A stretch of DNA of 64,000 nucleotides from Chryseobacterium sp. G0162. Its GTDB lineage: Bacteria > Bacteroidota > Bacteroidia > Flavobacteriales > Weeksellaceae. A program made the position numbers and the translations under genes. Below the pieces are notes generated by a model. That model searched no databases. It had not been told where the DNA came from and was given only the letters and a program-made list of their open reading frames with translations. The stretch lies in contig NZ_CP033922.1 in assembly GCF_003815715.1 (NCBI RefSeq), positions 2,900,001-2,964,000 of the forward strand, given 5' to 3'. Shown here piece by piece: positions 57,251 to 64,000 of the stretch. How positions within the stretch are numbered: the stretch's first letter is position 1; each line of letters begins with the position of its first letter.

Positions 57251-58132
57251 TTATTTTCGATAAGCTACAATAGCACCATTTTCGAAATAATAATCGGATC
57301 CAAATAGTTCCTCAGCATAGATTTCCGGTAGAAAATAGGAGTCGATCTTATTTTCTTGCTGGTATTGTTCAAACTCTTTTTTGGTGATCTCCTCTCCATC
57401 CAGAAAATAAATGAAGTCTTTATTTTTAGGATTAAAAGAAAACTTCTTTGCCTGGTCCAGATTGAGATTCAGACTTCCATCTTCCTTAATATTTCTCTTA
57501 TTGACCAGAAGAAAAGATTTGTTGTCATTCAGAACTCCATTTTGAGAATCTGTTCCTTCAAAAATGAATATATTGCTCATCCTGACATTATCTGCAGGAA
57601 TATTGATCTGGTTTTTTGAAAAAGAGCTGGATCTGAACCTTTTAAAAGGAGTAAGAATTGTAATAAACTGATATTCGATGAGGTTTCCTGTATTTCCTGA
57701 AGGCTTTACGTTCAAATTTCTGGTGATTACTGGTTCAGGATACTCAAATCCCTCATCATCTGGTCTGTGGGCAACCATAATCATTCCCTGAATCTCACGA
57801 GCTTCTAAAGTATCACGTTTCTGCTTTTGTGCGTTAAGGTTTGAGGCAAATAAAATAGAAAGAAAGATTCCTCCTGCAATTTTTCTAAAAGGCAGCTGAA
57901 AAAAATTGTATTGTGTTTCTGATTTTTCTTCCGGAATATATAATCGATGGGGTTGGATTCTTCCACAAACAGAAGAGTTGGATTCTAACAATTCCTTAAT
58001 TTCATCATCTGTTGTATCTGCAAGATCATATACTTTCTTTGCACAAAGATCACAAAAGCTTCCACCAGGAATCTTCTGCATATTTTCCCGGGCAGCAGAG
58101 CAAGGCTCTTTAATTTGAAATTCCTTTTTCAT
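57251..58132 (-). CDS. Membrane protein with N-terminal Cys-rich cytoplasmic head
   Basis: 293 residues from ATG at 58132 (first ATG; the longer frame starts at a non-ATG codon). Head: MKKEFQIKEPCSAARENM, FCDLCAKKVYDL and SSVCGRIQ give four cysteines, possibly a zinc or redox site. One membrane segment (about 80-98, IAGGIFLSILFASNLNA), then a beta-rich extracytoplasmic tail. No family name is certain; a leader hairpin precedes it. Confidence 0.78.
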   Translation of the reverse strand: MKKEFQIKEPCSAARENMQKIPGGSFCDLCAKKVYDLADTTDDEIKELLESNSSVCGRIQPHRLYIPEEKSETQYNFFQLPFRKIAGGIFLSILFASNLNAQKQKRDTLEAREIQGMIMVAHRPDDEGFEYPEPVITRNLNVKPSGNTGNLIEYQFITILTPFKRFRSSSFSKNQINIPADNVRMSNIFIFEGTDSQNGVLNDNKSFLLVNKRNIKEDGSLNLNLDQAKKFSFNPKNKDFIYFLDGEEITKKEFEQYQQENKIDSYFLPEIYAEELFGSDYYFENGAIVAYRK

Positions 58133-58161
58133 GAGGATTAGTTTTGTCAGATTAAAAATAC

Positions 58162-58195
58162 AAAAAAACCTCAAAGAAATTCCTTGAGGTTTTTA
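58162..58195. terminator. Bidirectional terminator-like hairpin without an obvious upstream gene
   Basis: AAAACCTCAA/TTGAGGTTTT 10-bp stem with T-runs on both strands. It lies 30 bp upstream of the minus-strand gene at 57251-58132, so on that strand it would act in the leader as an attenuator, or stop an unseen transcript. Confidence 0.6.
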
Positions 58196-58311
58196 ATTAT
58201 AATATTTATTTTTTTAGACTTTAATATATTCATTTAACAAATGATATAATGATTATTGTTAAATAAATGTATAAGTAATCGAATAAATAATCGAATAAAT
58301 ATTCAATTTTA

Positions 58312-58329
58312 ATTACGGAAAACCGTAAT
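58312..58329. promoter_or_regulatory. Palindrome ATTACGG-AAAA-CCGTAAT
   Basis: Perfect 7-bp arms, 62 bp upstream of the TACATTTG box of the 123-aa gene and within the divergent intergenic region. A plausible operator. Neighbouring AATCGAATAAAT units repeat twice. Confidence 0.35.
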
Positions 58330-58390
58330 GTAGTATGATGGTAATCTGATAATAAATTTTATATAATTTGATTGTTAATGTTTTTTTTTC

Positions 58391-58398
58391 TACATTTG
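58391..58398 (+). promoter_or_regulatory. -7 element TACATTTG for the 123-aa gene
   Basis: TAnnTTTG match 16 bp before the ATG at 58415. Confidence 0.6.
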
Positions 58399-58414
58399 CT
58401 AGTAAATAAATACA

Positions 58415-58786
58415 ATGAATATTTTTGATTCTATAGTATTTGAAGATCCTAATAAAGTAGGAGGTTCAATTAAAGCAACAATTCATAAATCAGGAAAGCT
58501 TGGGTTCTCTTCTGGAGCAGAGGGTTTTATGGCAATTAAAGAAGGCGTTTTTTTTAAAGTAGGCTTTAATGAGAGCGGTGATGAGGGAAATATTTATATG
58601 GTATCAGTTGATACAGAAGATGGTGCTTTTAAAGTGTCTAAAGCCGGCCAATATTTTTATATTAATCTAAAAAATGTTTTTGATAAAAGAGGGGTAGATT
58701 ATAAAAATAAAAGCTATATATATGATATTAGAAAGGAAAGAAATGAAGGGGTAGAGTATTTTATTTTAACAAAAAGAAAAAAATAA
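58415..58786 (+). CDS. Small unknown cytosolic protein
   Basis: 123 residues, no signal peptide or membrane segment. N-terminal MNIFDSIVFEDPNKVGGSIKATIHKSGKLGF is followed by alternating strands. Highly AT-rich and without recognised relatives. Together with the next gene it looks like an accessory insertion. Function unknown. Confidence 0.72.
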   Translation: MNIFDSIVFEDPNKVGGSIKATIHKSGKLGFSSGAEGFMAIKEGVFFKVGFNESGDEGNIYMVSVDTEDGAFKVSKAGQYFYINLKNVFDKRGVDYKNKSYIYDIRKERNEGVEYFILTKRKK

Positions 58787-58803
58787 TAGAGGGAAAGAAA
58801 ATA

Positions 58804-58928
58804 TAAAAAAAGGCTGAATAAACAGCCATGGAAAATTTATCAAATTTTGTATTAAAAATTAGGGGTCGCAATCCAAATTTAAACAAAAATCAATAATGAA
58901 GAAAATGAGATTACCTCATCTACTTTTG
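58804..58928 (-). ncRNA. Candidate small RNA, about 125 nt
   Basis: On the minus strand a TACATTTG -7 box (58934-58941) is followed about 125 bp on by a GC-rich stem GGCTG/CAGCC with a seven-T run (58803-58828). No minus-strand reading frame fits between, so a short RNA is likely. An internal hairpin ATGAG/CTCAT occurs near the 5' end. The stem is only 5 bp. Confidence 0.4.
58921..58928 (+). promoter_or_regulatory. -7 element TACTTTTG, possibly for the 309-aa gene
   Basis: TAnnTTTG match on the plus strand, 143 bp before the ATG at 59072; overlaps the start of the candidate small RNA on the other strand. Confidence 0.4.
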
Positions 58929-58933
58929 TTGTG

Positions 58934-58941
58934 CAAATGTA
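58934..58941 (-). promoter_or_regulatory. -7 element TACATTTG of the candidate small RNA
   Basis: Exact TAnnTTTG match on the minus strand, back to back with the plus-strand box. A CAAATG repeat occurs again 12 bp away. Confidence 0.45.
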
Positions 58942-59071
58942 TTGCAAATGTTTCTTTTTTCCAAAATTAAATTCGTTTTTAACACTCACGAACGTTAGAG
59001 TTATAATAATAATATTTAAAAAAATAAGAATATCATTATTTAAGAATTTTATAAAAAAGAAATAAAAATTA

Positions 59072-60001
59072 ATGAATTATAAAGTATCAACTTTTAGATT
59101 CTCCATCTTAGATAAAAGAGGAGAAAAACACTTTTTGGCTAATTTGCCCGGGAATATCGATTCTCAAGATTTATTTGATGAGTTTTGTCATGACATTTTT
59201 TCAAATACTAAAAAATTTAATGAGAACGGGAAAGACAAAAGTCTTACCTTGAGAGAACCTCATAGATTTGATAAAACTAATAGGCAAATCTATGGAAAAT
59301 TTGATGCCGGGACAACAGGAGATCCTGTAAATATTAATGATCCAGAAACTAATGCAACTAATTATTCAGTTAGTTCTGATGAACTTCAAGCAAGAATATT
59401 AAATTTCTTTATTCAAATTCCAAAAAACAAACAAGAAGGTTTTATTATATTACAAAGAAAATCTACTCATAGCATTCAAAAGAGTTTTGAAGATTGTTTT
59501 AATAATTTTTTAGTGAAAAAAGGTTTTCAAGGTGAGAATAGAATTAAAATTAAGCTTTCACATGCTCCTAATTTAAAATTAATGCAAAGAATGATGGATG
59601 GAGGAGATTTGAAGGAGATAAACCTTGAAAGAAATATTATACCAAATAGTTTTTCAGAGTTATTTGAAGGAGTAAGTGATTCAAATTTAGGGACAATTAC
59701 TACACAATTGAAATTTAATAAAATAGCTACAAAGGATAACTTTAAACAAGTTTTATATAATATTTATAATAAAAGTTATAGTGGTGATGATCAAGTTGAG
59801 ATTGATGGAAACTTTTATGATGAAGTTTCGTTTACGTTTTATCTTGACAAAGTTACTAAGACATTCTATGTGAAAGATAAATCAAAAATTAGATCAGAAA
59901 TTGATATTACATCTATGATAGATAATGAAAGTTTCAGGGGAGAGATTCCATTACATAAATTTGTTGAAATCTCAATAAAACTAATTTTAGAAATTTCATA
60001 A
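59072..60001 (+). CDS. Unknown cytosolic protein, accessory
   Basis: 309 residues, no signal or membrane segment. It has an N-terminal VSTFRFSILDKRGEKHFLANLP and a central block FFIQIPKNKQEGFIILQRKSTHSIQKSF that looks like a conserved core. AT-rich compared with neighbours. No catalytic motif is recognised, and the fold is unclear. The setting (between envelope and housekeeping genes, next to another orphan gene) suggests an acquired accessory gene such as a defence or toxin-type factor, but this is a guess. Confidence 0.72.
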   Translation: MNYKVSTFRFSILDKRGEKHFLANLPGNIDSQDLFDEFCHDIFSNTKKFNENGKDKSLTLREPHRFDKTNRQIYGKFDAGTTGDPVNINDPETNATNYSVSSDELQARILNFFIQIPKNKQEGFIILQRKSTHSIQKSFEDCFNNFLVKKGFQGENRIKIKLSHAPNLKLMQRMMDGGDLKEINLERNIIPNSFSELFEGVSDSNLGTITTQLKFNKIATKDNFKQVLYNIYNKSYSGDDQVEIDGNFYDEVSFTFYLDKVTKTFYVKDKSKIRSEIDITSMIDNESFRGEIPLHKFVEISIKLILEIS

Positions 60002-60039
60002 ATTAAAGGTTGTTTATTTGAACTACCTTTTCTATAATA

Positions 60040-60077
60040 AAAACCTAACAGGGTTCTGAATCCTGTTAGGTTTTGTT
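60040..60077. terminator. Bidirectional terminator between 309-aa gene and icmF
   Basis: Perfect 13-bp stem AAAACCTAACAGG/CCTGTTAGGTTTT, with T-runs suited to both convergent genes. Confidence 0.88.
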
Positions 60078-60104
60078 ATATTAATTAACAAGGTACATCT
60101 TATC

Positions 60105-63100
60105 TTACATATTTCTTCTGTACTTACCACCCACTTCAAATAAAGCATTGGTGATTTGTCCCAAAGAGCAGAATTTAACCGCATCAATCATTACTTCAAA
60201 TAAGTTCTGCTGGTTGATTGCTGCATGCTGAAGTTTTCTCAACGCTTCTTCAGATTTTTCTTCATTAGCTTTCTGGAAATTGTGAAGAGATTCAATCTGT
60301 GCCTGTTTTTCTTCTTCGGTAGAACGGATAACCTCTCCCGGAAGTACGGTTGGAGAACCGTCTTTTCCAAGGAATGTATTCACCCCGATGATTGGATATT
60401 CTCCTGTGTGTTTCAACCATTCATAATGCATAGATTCTTCCTGGATCTTAGAACGCTGGTACATCGTTTCCATAGCTCCAAGAACACCTCCTCTTTCTGT
60501 GATTCTGTCAAATTCTGCATATACTGCCTCTTCTACAAGGTCCGTTAGCTCTTCGATAATGAAAGATCCCTGAAGTGGGTTCTCGTTTTTAGCAAGACCT
60601 AGTTCTTTATTGATAATCAGCTGAATCGCCATTGCTCTTCTTACCGATTGTTCTGTAGGAGTCGTGATGGCTTCATCATAAGCATTCGTGTGAAGTGAAT
60701 TACAGTTATCATAGATCGCATAAAGTGCCTGAAGGGTAGTTCTGATATCATTGAAATCAATTTCCTGAGCGTGAAGAGAACGTCCTGAAGTCTGAATATG
60801 ATATTTCAACATCTGGCTTCTTTCATCTGCACCATATTTCAGTTTCATTGCTTTTGCCCAGATTCTTCTGGCTACACGTCCGATCACTGAATATTCAGGG
60901 TCAATACCGTTAGAGAAGAAGAAGGATAGGTTCGGAGCAAAATCATTGATATCCATTCCTCTTGACAGATAGTATTCCACATAAGTGAAACCATTGGCCA
61001 ATGTAAATGCCAGCTGAGAGACAGGATTAGCCCCTGCTTCAGCAATGTGATAACCGGAAATGGAAACAGAGTAGAAGTTTCTCACTTTTTCTTTGATGAA
61101 ATATTCCTGAACGTCACCCATTAATCTTAAGGCAAATTCAGTTGAGAAGATACAGGTATTCTGAGCCTGATCTTCCTTTAAAATGTCAGCCTGAACAGTA
61201 CCACGAACGGTAGCAATTGTTTTAGCCTTAATTTCAGCATATACCTCTGCAGGGATAATTTCATCACCGGTTAATCCTAAAAGTTGTAATCCTAATCCGT
61301 TATTAGATGGAGGAAGTTCACCTTTATATTTTGGTCTTTCTAATCCTTTATCGTCGAATTTTTCTTTAAGTTTAGCTTCTACCTTAGCTTCTAATCCATT
61401 TTCTTTAATGTATTTTTCAACATTCTGGTCAATGGCAGCATTCATGAAGAATGCCAATAGCATTGGAGCTGGACCATTGATGGTCATGGAAACTGAAGTC
61501 AATGCATTCACCAGATCAAATCCAGAATATAGTTTTTTAGCATCATCCAAAGTCGCAATGGAAACCCCTGCATTACCAATCTTACCATAGATGTCTGGTG
61601 GTAAAGCTGGATCCTGCCCGTATAATGTTACCGAGTCAAAAGCCGTAGATAAACGTTTTGCAGGCATTTCTGCAGATACATAATGAAATCTTCGGTTGGT
61701 TCTTTCCGGGCCACCTTCTCCCGCAAACATTCTTGTTGGGTCTTCACCTGTTCTTTTAAACGGATAAATTCCGGCAGTATAAGGGAAGCTTCCCGGAAGG
61801 TTTTCCTGGCCTTTCCATTGAATCAGATCACCCCAATCGTTGTATTTTGGTAAAGCAATTTTTGGAATTCTTAGGTGAGATAAAGATTCTGTAGAAGTTT
61901 CTACTTTAATTTCTTTTCCTCTTACAAAATAGGAGTAAAACTCTGCATGGAACGCTTTTTTTGTATCATCCCATGTTTTCAGGAAATCAATATTTTCCTG
62001 CTGAAGTTCTTTTTCTGCTTTTTGATATTCAATATCTAAAGCTTCATTAGAAATAATATTTTTTACCCCTTCAATATGGTATAATTTTCTTGCTAATTCA
62101 GCTTGTTTCTCAACATTAGCATCATATTGTTTGTTGTTTTCAACAATTTCAGAAAGGTAACGCACTCTTTTGGGTGGAATGATGGTTACTTCATCTGTAA
62201 TTTCCTGCTCAACGAAAGTCTTAAGTTCTAAGTCAGTAAACTTATCATTTACTTTTGAAACCAATCTGTTGTAAAGTTCTGTTGTTCCATGGTCATTGAA
62301 CTGAGATGCTTTTGTAGCATATACAGGCATATCCTCCAATGGGCTTTCCCATAAAAGATGGTTTCTCTGGAACTGCTTTCTTACCGCCTGAAGCGCGTCA
62401 AGAGCCCCTCGTTTGTCGGATTTGTTTAATGCCACCAGATCAGCATAATCTAACATGTCAATTTTTTCCAGCTGTGTAGAAGCACCATATTCAGGAGTCA
62501 TTACATACATGGAAACATCTGCAAAATCAGAAACCTCTGATCCTGATTGCCCAATCCCTGAAGTTTCAAGAATGATCACATCCGGATGCGCCAGTTTCAA
62601 TACATTCAGTGCAGAATGGATAAATGGAGAAACAGAAACGTTGTTTTCTCTTGTGGCCATTGAACGCATGTATACTCTTGGATCATTAATCGCATTCATA
62701 CGGATTCTGTCTCCAAGAAGAGCTCCTCCGGTTTTCTTTTTAGAAGGATCAATAGAAATAATTGCGATTTTTTTATCGGTGTTGGAACGTAGGAAACGTC
62801 TTACCAATTCATCCGTTAAAGATGATTTTCCAGCCCCTCCGGTTCCTGTAATTCCAATGATTGGAATATTTAAATCTTTTGATTTCTCATCAATCGCTTT
62901 TACCAATTCAGGTTTTTCTTCTGAAAAGTTCTCAACGGCAGAGATAATTCTGGCAATACTTGTTGAATTTTCAAAATTGATTAAGTCCAGATCATCGGCT
63001 GTTACATCTTTTCCTGTTGCAAAATCTGAACGGTGTACCAGATCATCAATCATTCCCTGAAGGCCAAGTTCACGGCCATCATCCGGAGAATAGATTCTAT

Positions 63101-63452
63101 CAATTCCATAAGACATCAGGTCTTTAATCTCTTCCGGAAGGATAACACCACCACCGCCACCAAAAATTTTGATCTGTGGTGAATTTTTTTCTCTTAAAAG
63201 ATCATAGATATATTTGAAATATTCATTGTGCCCTCCTTGATATGAAGTTAATGCTATAGCATTGGCATCTTCCTGGATCGCTGTGTTTACAACTTCCTCT
63301 GCTGATTTGTCATGTCCTAAGTGAATCACTTCACATCCAGTTCCCTGAATGACACGACGCATAATATTGATCGCAGCGTCATGTCCGTCAAATAATGACG
63401 CAGCGGTTACGATTCTTACCTTGTTGGTTGGAGTATATTTTTGGGTTTCCAT
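60105..63452 (-). CDS. icmF: Fused isobutyryl-CoA mutase (IcmF)
   Basis: 1115 residues, the full fused form. In order: B12-binding domain (about 10-150, FDGHDAA with His24 as the cobalt ligand, GGGG), a G-protein chaperone domain (about 195-410, [10 protein letters not shown]-loop, [38 protein letters not shown]), a linker, and the mutase substrate domain (about 540-1115, [29 protein letters not shown]). It interconverts isobutyryl-CoA and butyryl-CoA with adenosylcobalamin. The Phe in RRFHY fits IcmF rather than methylmalonyl-CoA mutase, which has Tyr there. Confidence 0.93.
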   Translation of the reverse strand: METQKYTPTNKVRIVTAASLFDGHDAAINIMRRVIQGTGCEVIHLGHDKSAEEVVNTAIQEDANAIALTSYQGGHNEYFKYIYDLLREKNSPQIKIFGGGGGVILPEEIKDLMSYGIDRIYSPDDGRELGLQGMIDDLVHRSDFATGKDVTADDLDLINFENSTSIARIISAVENFSEEKPELVKAIDEKSKDLNIPIIGITGTGGAGKSSLTDELVRRFLRSNTDKKIAIISIDPSKKKTGGALLGDRIRMNAINDPRVYMRSMATRENNVSVSPFIHSALNVLKLAHPDVIILETSGIGQSGSEVSDFADVSMYVMTPEYGASTQLEKIDMLDYADLVALNKSDKRGALDALQAVRKQFQRNHLLWESPLEDMPVYATKASQFNDHGTTELYNRLVSKVNDKFTDLELKTFVEQEITDEVTIIPPKRVRYLSEIVENNKQYDANVEKQAELARKLYHIEGVKNIISNEALDIEYQKAEKELQQENIDFLKTWDDTKKAFHAEFYSYFVRGKEIKVETSTESLSHLRIPKIALPKYNDWGDLIQWKGQENLPGSFPYTAGIYPFKRTGEDPTRMFAGEGGPERTNRRFHYVSAEMPAKRLSTAFDSVTLYGQDPALPPDIYGKIGNAGVSIATLDDAKKLYSGFDLVNALTSVSMTINGPAPMLLAFFMNAAIDQNVEKYIKENGLEAKVEAKLKEKFDDKGLERPKYKGELPPSNNGLGLQLLGLTGDEIIPAEVYAEIKAKTIATVRGTVQADILKEDQAQNTCIFSTEFALRLMGDVQEYFIKEKVRNFYSVSISGYHIAEAGANPVSQLAFTLANGFTYVEYYLSRGMDINDFAPNLSFFFSNGIDPEYSVIGRVARRIWAKAMKLKYGADERSQMLKYHIQTSGRSLHAQEIDFNDIRTTLQALYAIYDNCNSLHTNAYDEAITTPTEQSVRRAMAIQLIINKELGLAKNENPLQGSFIIEELTDLVEEAVYAEFDRITERGGVLGAMETMYQRSKIQEESMHYEWLKHTGEYPIIGVNTFLGKDGSPTVLPGEVIRSTEEEKQAQIESLHNFQKANEEKSEEALRKLQHAAINQQNLFEVMIDAVKFCSLGQITNALFEVGGKYRRNM

Positions 63453-63479
63453 AAAAATTCTAGAAAGTTTCTAAGTTTT

Positions 63480-63487
63480 CAAATATA
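63480..63487 (-). promoter_or_regulatory. -7 element TATATTTG of icmF
   Basis: TAnnTTTG match 27 bp before the icmF ATG. Confidence 0.6.
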
Positions 63488-63683
63488 ATAATAAAAAAAC
63501 AACCCTGTGTTTGATTTTATTAAGCTGATTATCATATGTTTAAATTGGTTTATTTAATAAAATAGCTCCAATTTTAGGTTTGAGAATTTGAAAGTCTTAT
63601 AGTTCGGTAGTTACAGAATTAAAAATGACTTCCAGATTTTATTTAGAAATTGATAGATCCTTAATTACTCAAATTAAAATCTC

Positions 63684-63691
63684 TACTTTTG
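63684..63691 (+). promoter_or_regulatory. -7 element TACTTTTG for the last gene
   Basis: TAnnTTTG match 17 bp before the ATG at 63709. Confidence 0.55.
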
Positions 63692-63708
63692 CACCATATT
63701 TTACAGAC

Positions 63709-64000
63709 ATGCAAAAAGCTTTGATATATTTCGCATTGGGAACAGTAGTAAGCTTCCTTATCAATTATTTCTTTTTAAGTTCAGATAATATGGGACTGGA
63801 ACTTTATTATGCCGTTGCCTTCGGGGCGGCGTGGGGAATTGCTTATTATCTGGATACTCCGGATTTTACATTGCCTAAGAAACTAGGCCTGTCTTTTTTA
63901 GCCATGGCTATTTTGGTTCTGATAGGTACTTTACTATTTAAGCTCGAACTGGCGATTCCATCTATTCTGAAATTTTCGATGGTCTTTGTAGCCTATTATG
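63709..64000 (+). CDS. Multi-span membrane protein, 3' end missing
   Basis: 97 residues to the window edge, opening MQKALIYFALGTVVSFLINYFFLSSDNMGLELYYAVAFGAAW. Three membrane segments are visible (about 3-23, 30-48, 62-80) and a fourth begins at the edge. The frame is open at 64000. Family cannot be named from this part. Confidence 0.7.
   Translation, partial: MQKALIYFALGTVVSFLINYFFLSSDNMGLELYYAVAFGAAWGIAYYLDTPDFTLPKKLGLSFLAMAILVLIGTLLFKLELAIPSILKFSMVFVAYY

Noticed and set aside
62455..63060. 201-codon plus-strand frame inside icmF
   Set aside because: Antisense shadow of the well-supported G-domain of icmF.
1..64000. tRNA, rRNA, phage or integrase genes
   Set aside because: No cloverleaf-like, ribosomal or integrase/transposase sequence was recognised on either strand by eye.

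Overview
The window looks like a chromosomal segment of a low-GC flavobacterium, most likely Chryseobacterium or a close relative. It has three SusC/SusD outer-membrane pairs, a type IX secretion (T9SS) sorting tail, almost no Shine-Dalgarno sequences, and repeated use of the Bacteroidetes promoter element TAnnTTTG a short way upstream of start codons. No rRNA, tRNA, CRISPR array, insertion sequence or prophage was seen.

Layout. 2-4205: end of a SusC gene and its SusD. 4314-9656 (minus): a five-gene operon encoding three small secreted beta-rich subunits, a periplasmic chaperone-like protein and a large outer-membrane barrel protein. The gene order is that of a chaperone-usher pilus operon. 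9846-16968 (minus): SusC, SusD and a TAT-exported phosphocholine phospholipase C. 17258-19756: an Omp85-like barrel protein and a short-chain dehydrogenase. 20171-26538 (plus): SusC, SusD and a fused glycerophosphodiesterase-like/alkaline phosphatase. 26851-27849: a PI-PLC lipoprotein. 28022-32332: secreted hypotheticals, aroA, a MazG-like pyrophosphohydrolase and a beta-helix lipoprotein. 32516-41857: ribosomal protein L31, a GlmU-like protein, an ECF sigma/anti-sigma cluster with DUF4252/GIN proteins, guaB and a T9SS M43 metalloprotease. 41908-45258: a KTSC protein and a two-gene system of a DUF4407 membrane protein plus an AAA-M41 protease. 45471-53197: hypotheticals, ruvC, a LigT-like protein, PadR with two HAAS-like membrane proteins, a beta-lactamase-fold hydrolase, a PLP decarboxylase and a Dph6-like ATPase. 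53324-58132: an M16 peptidase and two envelope hypotheticals. 58415-60001: two AT-rich unknown genes with a candidate small RNA between them. 60105-63452: fused isobutyryl-CoA mutase. 63709-end: start of a membrane protein.

How the genes work together. Two of the three SusCD pairs are each followed by a phosphoester hydrolase, and a PI-PLC gene lies nearby. The region 9.8-27.8 kb may therefore serve phospholipid or organophosphate scavenging at the cell surface. The pilus-like operon and the DUF4407/AAA-M41 pair are the strongest candidates for poorly described systems. The chaperone-usher-like reading rests on gene order, paralogy, signal peptides and strand patterns, not on a database match.
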